Shown here piece by piece: positions 24,601 through 35,322 of a stretch of DNA of 64,000 nucleotides (the first letter of the stretch is position 1; every line of letters starts with the position of its first letter). A program made the translations under genes and the position numbers. Source of the stretch: Cinnamomum chago. Taxonomy: Eukaryota > Streptophyta > Magnoliopsida > Laurales > Lauraceae. A model generated the notes under the pieces. It was not told the DNA's origin. It ran no database searches and saw only the letters and a list, made by a program, of their open reading frames with translations. The DNA lies in contig CP142455.1 of NCBI GenBank assembly GCA_038049695.1, positions 24,899,501-24,963,500 of the forward strand, given 5' to 3'.

Positions 24601-25488
24601 ACCACGGTCTAGTGTTTGAGACATTCTCTTATTTCCTATGTTATTTATTTAGGTGATGGTTGCCGCCGTTCGCTGTGAAGAGATTTCAAATGAAAAGTTC
24701 AGTCGTCTGATCTCTGATGAGGTAGCCATTTTCTGTCTGCCTAGCTGCAGTTTTTATTTTATTTTATTGGATCAATTGGAAAATTGTTTAAAGAATATAC
24801 TAACCCTTGCATGTGCTTTAGCGTTTGTTGGAGTTGGAGGCAGCTGTTCAATCTAATCCAGTATCAGGCTTTGGAAAAAAGCTTAGCTCCATTTTAGATA
24901 CTTATCTATCAGAGTAAGGCCACTTCTCCTTTTCTTCTTTGTATAGAATTATTTGTTTGCGCCAAGTAATGTGTAATATGAGAGATGTCATAAGCTGTTC
25001 TAGGATGTTTGAAACAGATTTTTAAGGTGCAAAAAGTAATTATATGGGTGGAGAGAATAGAATTACATCAAACATCCTTGTGTATCAGTTCGTGCACAAG
25101 CAGAATGGCAATCCATACTGTCTATGTAATATAGCCTCAGCCATGTAAATGTGCTTTTGCTTCTGAAAGGTCCATTGAAACATATAACTGAATATATTCT
25201 TTTTGGTTTACAGTTCAAGCACTTCTACCTGTTTCGAAATTTGGTTGTTGTCTTGCTAAGTATTGGGCTTATTGCTCAATTGCTCATTAACTAGATTGAA
25301 TTCTTTTTATCACCTAAGTTCGTATCGCCTTTGCTAGATTGTAAGTTCCTCCTAATACTTAAATACACTGATATCAAATATTCAACTGGAAATGAGTCAT
25401 TGTTGCATTTTTGGTGTTCACACAAACAACTGCAGAACCATCCAACTCTAACTACAAATATGATATGGAGACTGTATACTTTGATGAG
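21626..25488 (+). pseudogene. RHD3: Captured RHD3/Sey1/atlastin-type GTPase gene fragment
   Basis: RHD3 is a dynamin-like GTPase that fuses ER membranes. Nine exons read in order: 21626-21696, 21777-21840, 21929-21994, 22167-22214, 22324-22386, 22491-22538, 24404-24562, 24653-24721, 24822-24913. Hallmarks are [45 protein letters not shown] (the RD G4 motif), [15 protein letters not shown] and NPVSGFGKKLSSIL. A remnant YDMETVYFDE lies at 25459-25488. All exons are open and phases agree, about 226 codons. Missing are the start, the P-loop, switch regions and DxxG before EDDTAFE, and everything after FDE, including the helical bundle and membrane hairpin. The donor after 22214 reads GG instead of GT, and the acceptor before 25459 looks lost. 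A 9-nt loss sits near SSYEGQFKQE. It cannot encode an active GTPase. Confidence 0.93.
23390..23550 (+). pseudogene. RRM-like coding fragment inside the captured RHD3 intron
   Basis: Within the 1.9-kb intron 22539-24403, the frame at 23393 reads NLRTLFNEAGDVIDVFVLVN and then KSIGFTL. This resembles the helix 1-strand 2-RNP1 part of an RNA-recognition motif. After a frame change, VRYGSW and then DKALWTIERIFG fit the rest of RNP1 and helix 2. It is a broken piece, perhaps from an RRM-bearing LINE ORF1 or a host RNA-binding protein. Similarity is by eye only. Confidence 0.4.
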
Positions 25489-27204
25489 CTTCTGCTTCTA
25501 ATATTTTCCATCCATTTGGCTTGAGATACTTTTATCCAATGTTCTAGCTCATAATTTTCTTGCTTTCTCTCTGACTGATGAGTGCCAGATCATTGTAGGC
25601 AACATAGACTGCAGGACTTCATCTTGGATATTGGTTATAAAGATCCAAAATCGAGGCTAATTTATAAGTAAGGACTCAACATAGACCCTTGGTTCAATCC
25701 TAGTCTAATTGAAAACTTAGTCATCACCCTACATAGTTCCTAAGCTCTTTACTGGCCCTTCATATATGTTTTGTATATTAGAATATACCCATTAGTGTAA
25801 TCTTTTTTCTTTAGTGTTTTCCAAACTAATTAATATGTTTCTCTTAAAGTTGTATAAAGAAATGTAAATTTCATAAATTTTACAAATGAATTTAAAGAAG
25901 AATTAGTAAAATGACTGAAGCCAAAATCTGCAACAATTTAAAAGCATCTGAGGTCCTTCCAGACAAGTTCAAGAACCCATATGCACAAAGAGAGAACAGG
26001 GGCAGCCACATTTGGGGGATGTTTGAAAAATGCTGTATTGAAAGGACCATCAACAGTTCTTTGAAAAGGATATGATGTAGCATAAATAATCTATCGATCT
26101 GATATACTCAAGTGTATCATCGATTTGATACAGTCAAGATCATAACCACTCAAGTGTATCATTGATGTCATACAGGGACCATTTTTCATCATGACAAACT
26201 CTGGATATCAGCCTGTACCTGGCTTGATCAACTCCCATTCATGTCCCCTGGTTGGTCAATGCAATTGTTTGTTGCCTTTAGTTGTGTTAACCATTTTACA
26301 TATTTGGTGCAGAGAGGTGCCCCCACTGACCAAATATTCCTAGTGCGCCACGGCTCTTGCAAACATTTCCTACACTCAAATGTTGTGTCAGTGAGACAAC
26401 AAACCATAACCAATACTAGTATTCCGGGGGGCTCGGTGTAATGGTTAGCTCCAATTTTTTTCTAGGCCCAAAAACTTTACATCTTGTGTTTTATATTGCT
26501 CATACCCAGTTGCTATATTCTTATGCTTTAATAGTTTCCTTTGTTGGTTATGATACAAAGAATGTACCACAAAGCAAACTATTAATAGTTTCGTCCTAAC
26601 ATACTTTGCACTCAAATCCTAACATCTTTTTATGTACCATAGATTGGGACTAGAAACAGTGCAGAGAACTGATTTCAAACAGGGGTTAGTAGAGAGGCCA
26701 TCATTTTCTCTGAGAGTTCTGTTATTAGATAAGAGTAAACTCTCTTGAGGCTTTTTATTATTATTTTTTTTATGTTGTGTTGTTTGGTGTTTGGATTGAT
26801 GGGTTCTTCTTACTTTGTGGGCATTGCATCAGTATAACTTCCATTTCACCATGGACATCACATACTCATATTAACTGTTAGGATAGTGATTTAGCTTTGT
26901 GATCTTGAATCAACTTGTTTTGCTTCAAGTTCACTTTTATTTTTTAATTTTCCCAGGCTTTTATTTTGTCTCACTTTGCTTTTGATTCCCATGTTTAATT
27001 CCTAACATATATATTTTTTTTTGTACCATAGGTTGAGATTGGAGATCAATGTAATATAGGCCAATTGCTTGAACATCTTTTTGTTTTTCATAAGAATATT
27101 GTACTTGCACTATTTTGGATGCTACATTTTTACTTAAATTAGTGACGAGGACGTGACTAAACTTGTGGGTTGGATTTAATAGTTATATGTTTCCTAATAT
27201 GTTG

Positions 27205-27365
27205 AAGGAGCAGGTGTACATTTTTTATTAGTTAAATGAGCCGACCTTATTATACATTTTGTTTGAGTTGAATGAGTAGGTTTTATTGTACATTTTATTT
27301 TTGTTGAATGGGAAGGTTTTATTATACATTTTATTTTAGTTGAATGAGCAGGTTTTATTATATTC
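27205..27365. repeat. 36-40-bp tandem repeat, about four copies
   Basis: The unit GTTGAATGAGCAGGTTTTAT followed by TATACATTTTATTTTA is repeated about four times with some divergence. It sits just inside the right subterminal array of the CACTA element. Confidence 0.8.
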
Positions 27366-27424
27366 AACATAAAGGAGGTTTTTGAGGTGGCATGCAGTGA
27401 TTTATAAAATAAATATATTATTTT

Positions 27425-28020
27425 TAGCAACGAATTTTATTTGTCGCCTAATAGAAATAAATATATCTTTTCATATTATCCCGACATATATAATTTGTCG
27501 CCTAAGAGAATTTGTGGCAATGTTAAATATTTGGCGACGAAATAAGGTGATTGCCTAATGTCTAAAAACTATGCGCGACAAAACTAATTCGTCGCTTATT
27601 ATAACTTATGGCAATTTATACACTATTTAGCGATAATATAGTTTTGTCGGTAAAAGATATATTTTAGCGACGATTCCGTTTTGTCGCCAAATTCCTTTTC
27701 ATCGTGTTTTATCCTTTTTTTTTTGCAATGAATTATAGATATTTAGCGACAAAAAAATCCTTTTTACCGACATAATGTGTTGTCGCAAAAAATTGATATT
27801 TGGCGACGATAACATGTTGACGCAGAAAATTGATATTTGGCGACGATATCATGTTGTCGCAAAAAAATTGATATTTGGCGACGATTAGTTGTGATCGTCG
27901 GCAAAAAAATTCACCGACGCCTAATAGGCGACGAACTGGCTACGAAACCATTTTCGTCGCAGAAAATATTGGGCGACGATTTTCAGATTTTCTGCGACAA
28001 AAATTTTCGTCGCGAAAAAT
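27425..28020. repeat. CACTA right subterminal repeat array
   Basis: Repeated GGCGACGA, TTGTCGC, TCGTCGC and ATTTAGCGAC words occur in both orientations, mirroring the left array. Three near-identical units (ATATTTGGCGACGAT...) occur at about 27800-27890. Confidence 0.8.
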
Positions 28021-28287
28021 GATTTTTGTTGTAGTGAAAGTTTAAAGGCATATATTGCCTAAACTCCTTTCTAATAAAATTCAATGGTGGATGATGTCCA
28101 AAATACAACAAAATGGGGTCAATTTCAATTAAGGGTCCCAATGTATGTGATTTTTTTTTTTTTGCTAAAGGGTCATTTGAATTAGAAAAAGAAAGAGGAG
28201 AAACAGAGGCAAGACGCCCACAAGAGAGAAGAGCAGAGAACTACAACCAGGGAGGAGAAACCTACAAACCAAAAGCACAAAGCCAGC

Positions 28288-31200
28288 TTAAGGATTGGAA
28301 AACAAAAAATTACAGAAGCTTTTAAGAGGTCTACCAGAGAAGGGCTTTGAAAGTTTCTTGAGAGAATCAGAGAGGAGCTCCAACAGGAAACGGGTGACCT
28401 TCACCTTGGAGACACTGATATTGTTGAAGATGGCTTCATTTCTGCATTTCCAAAGGACATAAGCTGTAGAGAAGAAGATGACAGCTACACCTTTGCAAGC
28501 AAGTCTATCACTGTTGCAGGAGAGGGCTTGCCAGATCTTGGAGGGGAGAAGAGGGCCAGCAACTGCTGTTCCAGCTGAGGACAGAATCCAGTTCCAGATG
28601 TCTAAGGAGAAAGAACAGAGGAAGAACAGATGGAGAGAAGACTCTACGGCTTGGGAGCATAGACTGCATCTGGAGGCCAGAGTGATGCCACAGTGTTGAA
28701 GCCAGAGCTGAGAGGGAGTTTTACCATGCATGAGCCTCCAGGCAAAGGAAGAAACTCTCGGCTGCTGAAATTGGTTCCAGACCAAGGGGGCCCAATTCGA
28801 CCAATAGGCAGAGGAGATCCTGGCTCTGACCATATTCCAAGCTTCTTTGGAAGAGAGGCTATGGTCCTCCTGAGAGTTCCATAGGAGAGAATCTTTGGAT
28901 AGAGGATCCAAGGAAAGGAGCTGGATGCCTTCTTGCAGAGTGGCTGCCACGTCACTGGGAACATCAGGGGGAGACAGCCACTGATTTCCATCCCAGAGGG
29001 AAAGGAGGTTCTGGTTGGGGCGGAAGTGGAGGGAAGGAAACTGAGAAGCCAAGCTACCTGCTTCCATCCAATTATCATGCCATAGGTTAACCAGGCTGCC
29101 ATCTCCAATTCTCCAGGAGCTCCCAGATTGGATGAAGTGAGCTGAGGATCTGATTTTCCTCCAAATACAGGAGCCAACTTTGGAAGAGGAGGGATGCCAG
29201 AGAGAAGTTCTTGGGAAGTATCTACTAATCATCCATCTAGCCCATAGGGAATTTGACGTGGAGGCAGTCCAGCCCAACTTAATGAAAGAAGCAGCATTTT
29301 GCTCATGAATTCTTCTGATTCCCAGACCTCCTTCTGAAGTAGGGAGGGTGACTGTTGCCCAGTTGACTTGACTCCTATTCTGCCTGAGAGCTCCCCCTGA
29401 CCAGAGAAAGTTTCTCATAATCGTCTCCAAGTTAGCACAGATTGACTTAGGAAGAGGCAGGATCATGGCAGTGTGGATTGGCAGGCTACTGAGAACGTGC
29501 CTTACCAGAATTCTTCTTCCAGCAAAGGATAAAAATTTTGACTTCCAGCCTGAGAGCTTGCTAATAAATCTGTCCAACAGAGAGGAGAAGTGCTGTCTTC
29601 TAGGGGTGCCAATAATCATAGGAACTCCGAGGTAGGAAGAGCTTAGCGGTCTATCTTGAATACTTGTAATGTCCAGAATTTGCCTCCTCTTCCTGTGATT
29701 GCATTTGCCAATGAACAGTTTACTTTTTTCCAAGTTAATGGATTGACCAGCATTTGCTTGATAATTTGAGATGACCTCTTTCAAGGCTAAGAGGCTCCTT
29801 TTATGGGTTTTAAGGAACAAAAGGATATCATCAGCATACAAAAGGTGGCATGGGGTATTTGGAACAGAGGATAGAGGAAGGATGGAACTATTAGAAACCA
29901 GATTTTGGATGTTGAGGCTAAAAATTTCTTCAGCAAGAATGAATAGGTAAGGGGATAGAGGGTCCCCTTGCCTTAATCCACAAGAAGAGCTGAAAAAGCC
30001 GCAAGGCGATCTGTTAATGAGGACGGAGCCTTTAGTAGTACACACACATTCTTTAATGAGGTTGATCCATTTGGGAGAGAAACCAAAGAAGTGGAGAGAT
30101 TTGAATAGGAATGGCCAGCTAAGCTTATCGAAAGCTTTTGAGATGTCCAATTGCAAACACATGGTGCCACCTTTTTGCTTGGAGTGGAGCTTTTGAAACA
30201 GCTCATGAGCAAGAGCAATATGTTGGTGGATAGACCTACCCTTGACAAAGGCTGCCTGGTTGGGGGAGACCAAGAGAGGAATAATCTGAGAAAGCCTAGA
30301 GGCCAAAATTTTAGCTATAATTTTGTAGGTGAAGTTAAGGAGACTGATAGGCCTGAAGTCAGCAAAGGAGGAAGGGGGGTTGCATTTAGGGATTAGGGAA
30401 AGAAAGTAGGAATTGGATGCTCTATATAACTTGCCTGAGTTGAAAAAATGCTGGGTAGCCTTGACTACAGAAGAACCAATGATGTGCCAAGAAGTGGTGA
30501 AGAAGAGGCCAGAGAAACCATCCGGACCAGGAGAACTATCTTTTTTAAGACCAAAGACAGCACTTCTGATCTCCTCTGCATCAGGAGTTTTGGAAAGACT
30601 GAAGTTAATATCTGGAGGAACTTTGTTGCTGTCTAACCTGAACAGGCCTTCGGAGGGATCAGAGTAGCTTTGGTTAGCAACTGAAGAGAAGTGGTCCACT
30701 GCCAAAGACTTAATAGCAGTCTGATCGTCCACCCACAAGCCTGCAGAGATGATTTTATCAATGCGGTTCACCACGCCTCTAGATTTGGCTGAAGCATGGA
30801 AGAAGGCCGTGTTCCTGTCACCATCTTACAGCCAGCTAATCCTAGACTTCTGACGCCAGTGTATTTCTTGAAGGTGGAGATAATTGTGGAGGGTAGCCTT
30901 GGCATTTGAAAGGGAGAGGTGGAGAGAAGGAGAAGGGTCAGCATCATGGAGGGCTTGGATCTCAAGAACATCCTTTTCAGCTTCAGCAATCCTAATCCTA
31001 ATGTCGCCAAAGACATTCTTGTTCCAATCTTTGAGAATCTGCTTCAGATTTTTAAGGTTGGAAGCAAGATCCTGTTGGAAGTTACCTGAGGAGGCTTGGT
31101 TCCAGGAGGCAGCAACAAGGGGAAGGAATTCAGGGTGATGGGTCCACATGGCATCAAATTTGAAAGGAGCCTTGGCAGCTAGAGGGCGCCTGGAATGGGT

Positions 31201-31885
31201 GAGAAGCAAAGGGCAGTGATCAGAGGAGAGCTTAGGAAGGTGAGAGAGCAGGGGATCAGAGGAGCAGGAGAGCCAGGAGGAGTTGCAAAGAGCCCTATCA
31301 AGCCTAGCTGCTACAAAGCTGGTCCCCTTGCGGTTATTTGACCAGGTGAATTTGTTCCCTGAGAAGCCCATGTCCTGCAGATCAGAGGACGTTAACAGCT
31401 GCTGGAAATCTAGGTTGAGACGAGTAGGATTGAGACTAAATTTCTCAGAGGCAGACAAGATGGAGTTGAAGTCACCAATTACACACCAGGGACTAGAGGT
31501 GTTATGCTGAGAAGAGAGGTAAGTCCAGAGATCTCTTCTCTGGATATAGTTAGTGGAGGCATAAATGCCTGTGAGGAGGCAGAGAGAGGCAAAAGAGGGA
31601 CTGATAAAGGAAATAGTCAGGAATTGGGAGGAGTAATTAATCAGAGAAATGCCGAGATTTGAATGGGATTTAAAGAAACACCAAATGGAGGCAGGAGAGG
31701 AGGGATTGTTAGAGAGAAAGCCATCATAACCCAAGGATGAGAGGAGGGAGGCGGGGGGGGGAGGAAGTCTTAGGTTCAGCTAAGAAAATGATATCAGGAG
31801 AATTGGAGGAAACCAGGTGCCTAAGAGATCTAATGGTAGGGGAATTTGAGATACCCCTACAGTTCCAGAAGAGGACTTGGATCAT
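28288..31885 (-). CDS. LINE-B ORF2: endonuclease-reverse transcriptase
   Basis: This enzyme nicks target DNA and reverse-transcribes the LINE RNA at the nick. It starts MIQVLFWNCRGISNSPTIRS at 31885 and is about 1199 codons long. Domains in order are APE-type endonuclease (IGDFNSI, SSDHCPLLL), RT (QLDISKAFDKLSWPF, CGLRQGDPLSPYLF, catalytic YADD) and C-terminal zf-RVT (CSLCSQAVESSLHLFFLC). There is no RNase H. Two breaks are visible: a frameshift at the G-run near 31750, and an in-frame TAA at 30826-30828, where LINE-C has WLKEGDRN. The region 28288-30774 alone is an uninterrupted 828-codon RT part. Confidence 0.93.
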
Positions 31886-33769
31886 TTGGAACTATTTGGA
31901 AGGGAGGAGGGACCAATGAAACTCCTAGTAGCAGGCCTGGAAATAGAGCTGGCAGATTTTTTTTTTTTGGTTTTTGATTTCCTTTTATTGGAGTAGGGAG
32001 AGAGGTCCACAATTAAAGAGATGCCAGCATTAAGAGAAGGTTCAGGGGGCTAAGCAGGGACAATGACTGTATCTGAGGTAGAGCTTTGGAGAGGGAAGGA
32101 GGGGTCTGAGAGGGGGTAGCTATCCAGGATGGAGAAGGAGTTAGAAGTATCTAGAATTGGATCTGGAAATTTCTCCAGAATATCAAAGTCTAGGGGGGGT
32201 CAGCCAAATCCTGGAGGGGGTTAGCAAGACTGGTTTGAAAGGCAGGGCTAGAGCAGGGGATTTGGCCAGGGGAGGAGGTGGAGCAGGGAGTAGGACCTGG
32301 ATTCACAGTGGCGTTGGGAGGGTCTGAAGAGTGAGGGAAAGTAAAGCCAGGAGGAGCAGAGTTCTGGAGGGAGGGTAGAATAGCAGGGGGAGGGTTGGCG
32401 GAGAGGGGAGGAGATTGTTGGATGGGATTTACTGGGGAAGCCAAAGGAGGGTCCGAAGAGGCCAAGACTGAAACAGGGGGTCCAATACCTGGGACCAGAG
32501 AGGAAGCAGGGGCAGGGAAGCTAGAAGGGGGTTGGCCTAAAATGCCTGGACTAAGCAGGGAACTGGGATTATTGGGGATATAAGGTTTAGCTCCAGAATT
32601 GCAGAGCTGCGCCGAGTGGCCTGTGGAAAGACATTGAGAACAAGGAAGGTTTTCATAAGAGATAGAAAGAGTAATTTTGGATTCGCCTTCAAGCTCCACT
32701 TGAATCTCTGAGGGCTTAGGACCAGACAGGTCGAGCCTCACAAGGATCCTGGCAAAGGTAAGAAGCTTTTGAGAGGCTGTGATATCATCCAGCTTGATAG
32801 GGGAGCCAATGGAGCTAGCTAGAGAAAAGAGGATGTTAGAGCTCCAGCAATGATAAGGGATACCATGAATACGAATCCAGACTGGGTGGAACGATGGCCA
32901 TGAGGAGAGATCTTGACCAGGCGACCAGGGGATGATTTGGAGTTTTCTAGCTTGCAGGAGAGTAGGACCCTTGGAGATGGCAATATCTCTGTCCTCCTTG
33001 GAAGCAAATCTAAATAAGAAGGAACCCTTATCCGTAAGGGAAATTAGGCAAGGCTTAGATAGATTCCACTTGGAATTAACCTGGGCAGTGAGCCATTCAA
33101 CTGTAGGTCTATTCCCAAAAAATTTACCTATAGCTGCATTGGAGAAGGAGGCTTTACTAGGTCCAATCAGAGATGAGGGGATCTTCATAGAAAGGAGACC
33201 ATCTATTATGGAGGAAGGGGGGAAATCCGAAGGAGATAGGGGTGTAGATTCAGGGAAAAGGGATAACCAGGGTTTGTGAATGATGGGAGGTTGAAGCTGA
33301 CTGGTAGGAACGGTTTGAAAAGCCTGAGGGTTGGAGAGGAGCGACATGAGATCTGAGGGAAGACAGAAATGAGGGGGGACCGGGTCTGGAGGTTTGGGAG
33401 GAAGAAGGGTTTGCTCACCTGGAGACTTACCTTTAGCTGAGAGGATGATGCCAGAGAGGTGGTGGTGGAGCATTTCCAGTTGGTTGATGTCCCTGCTGGA
33501 AGGGGATGGAGGGGGAGGAATAGCTGCAGCTGAGCTGGAATCATTTGCAGGAGAGGAGCTGAAGATCTGGGAGGAGTGTTCTGTCCGAGCCAGAAGAGAA
33601 TGGGGGGGAGCTGCCGAGTTTCCCAAGGAGGGGATCAACAGCGAAGGGGGATTTAGGGAGCTGGAGGTATGGGTCGAGGGGACTGGACAACTAAGGGGGG
33701 GGGGGGGGAATCAGAGGAGGAGGAGGACGGAGGGGGAGGGTGGCTGAGGAAAGGGGGGAACGCTACCAT
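31882..33769 (-). CDS. LINE-B ORF1: nucleic-acid-binding protein (DUF4283, zinc knuckle)
   Basis: ORF1 proteins of plant L1 elements coat the LINE RNA. The probable start is MVAFPPFLSHPPPP at 33769. A proline/serine-rich N-terminus is followed by a DUF4283-like domain (VEWLTAQVNSKWNL, then FHPVWIRIHGIPYH). A CX2CX4HX4C knuckle follows (CSQCLSTGHSAQLC, about 32600-32643), then a second proline-rich region and a Lys-rich tail. Two frame changes occur at C-homopolymers (33695-33708 and near 32192). The longest uninterrupted part is 32190-33638 (482 codons). The final TGA overlaps the ORF2 ATG as ATGA. Confidence 0.85.
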
Positions 33770-33820
33770 GCTCTTGAATGTAGTTGTGGTTTTAACTAAA
33801 TGAATTAAATGTATGTGATT

Positions 33821-35313
33821 CGATTGATGAGAAGTGGACCCCTTATATAAAAGCCTAAAACAAAGTATTTGTGACAATGGAATCTTGAGAACATCATCGT
33901 CTGAATCATTTGAGTTGTTCTTGAGGTTAAACAAGTTAAACAAAATTTGGAGAGTATTATCACTTTTATTATCATTTTGACTATAAATAAGAGGGGAATT
34001 TAGTACAAACATAAATATAGAGGCCCTTTTGAGCTTGCTTGATAATACAGCAGTTATCCCATTGGTATGGTGCGCTAGCTGCTATAGGGCCCACATGGTG
34101 ATGTGACATGGGGATTGAAAGATTGGATTGAGCCCTACCCATGTACAAAAACTAGACCACACACGATCATCATAACCCCTTCATCAATAGCCCACAAAAT
34201 TTCACCTTTAAAAATAAGTGTACAAACAGCCCACCAGTCCAATCCATTTCGAACCCCCGCAAAAAAAAAAAAAAAAAAAAAAAATCCTCAGAACCCTAAA
34301 TTTGACAAACCCCTCCAAATTCTCAGAAGCCCAAATTTGACACTCATTAAATGTTAGGGCCAGGGATATGGGTTAGGATGATCAAATGGAGTCTAGATTT
34401 TGCACGTCGGTAGTCTTTTATAGAACTTTCCATCCAACAAAATTTCCATGATCACCATGCATCCTGGTGGAGCCCACTAAGAGAGTAAGGCTCAAGCGCA
34501 CAAGGTGTGCACCATTGCACTGTGTGCATTGTTGTGGGGCCCAAATAACCCTATCTAGGTCTAGGACTTAGAGATTTAAAGATCTACTTGGGCCTGATCT
34601 GCCTCCTAAGTTTGGGAGTCATTTGATCATCCTATCGTCTTTATGTAGGCCCCATAAACTTTAATGGTTTTTTAGTCCATTCAGATGGGTATGCAATCAA
34701 TCTATGGGACCAGTCCATTTGGATGGGTGTAAAACCCATGGATATTCTAGCGTAATGGGGGGCCCTTTTTATGGTCCATCTAAATGGACCAGCAGTGGGC
34801 CTCAGTGGGCCCCACTGTCAGGTGTGCACTATGCTCCCAGTGTGCAACTGTTCTTTTGCATTTTGTGTTAAGGCAGGTGTGTGCTCTAAGTCCAGTGGAG
34901 TCAAGGTTGGCGTTGTATGCCCTGTATGTTGAACCCATGTCAGTCTAGGTCCACCATGGACTTAAGCTAAACCTGACTCTTCAATAATTCTCTCTTGGAA
35001 TTCATTTGATATGAGTTTTTAGGAATATAATCTCATGCAAACAAATGAACGCTGCGTATTTGTTTTGATGGGAATCAAATATGGAGGAATTTTTTGTAAA
35101 ATGAGCTTCAATTAAAATTATTAAAGAGGTGAGTGGTGAATGGTAGACGTGGATACTACCATTAATTACATTCCTAGATTTGAGTTATGGTGTGTTGACT
35201 GAGTATTTATTTCTCATCTTCCCTTATTTATGTTTAATGAGAATGAAAGAGATTTTACAATCATTTTAAAAATACATTGTTATTTCTAAGATTTTAACCA
35301 TTTTTAGAAATAA
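33821..35313. other. Intergenic, GTGGGCCC-rich, no gene seen
   Basis: No coding region is recognised. A homopolymer of about 23 A lies at 34261-34283. The block 34480-34860 contains repeated GTGCACCATTGCAC/GTGTGCA and GGGGCCCA words that look weakly inverted, perhaps a worn MITE. Confidence 0.5.
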
Positions 35314-35322
35314 AAGTATTAG

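Larger units (their letters stand above)
20157..28036 (+). mobile_element. CACTA (En/Spm) element carrying captured RHD3 exons
   Basis: The left end is CACTACAAGAAAAATC and the right end, reverse-complemented, CACTACAACAAAAATC. Both go on with ATTTTTCGC, so 24 of 25 terminal bases agree. The 3-bp target duplication is AAA (20154-20156, 28037-28039). Both flanks hold dense subterminal copies of the word GGCGACGA/TCGTCGCC in both orientations. No TNP2-type transposase is visible, so the 7.9-kb element is non-autonomous. Its interior holds a CT-rich leader and intron-like DNA (about 20560-21620) and then nine or more exons of an RHD3-type GTPase with their introns. This marks it as a gene-capturing CACTA (transduplication). 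Confidence 0.93.
28153..33807 (-). mobile_element. LINE-B, near full-length L1-type retrotransposon
   Basis: A minus-strand LINE of 5.65 kb. The 3' oligo(A) tail is the T-run from 28153, and the 13-bp target duplication AATGTATGTGATT lies at 28140-28152 and 33808-33820. It has two ORFs in the usual L1 order: ORF1 (DUF4283-type plus CCHC knuckle) and ORF2 (endonuclease, RT, zf-RVT). Only about 38 bp precede the first in-frame ATG, so it is either complete or cut within the 5' UTR. It inserted 101 bp beyond the end of the CACTA element's target duplication. Confidence 0.95.

Noticed and set aside
26429-26455. tRNA-like text (GGTGTAATGGTTAGCTCC)
   Set aside because: Only an A-box-like word. No B box at the proper distance and no cloverleaf.
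27190-27370. CRISPR-like regular repeats
   Set aside because: About four diverged AT-rich tandem units without unique spacers, inside a plant transposon. Ordinary minisatellite.
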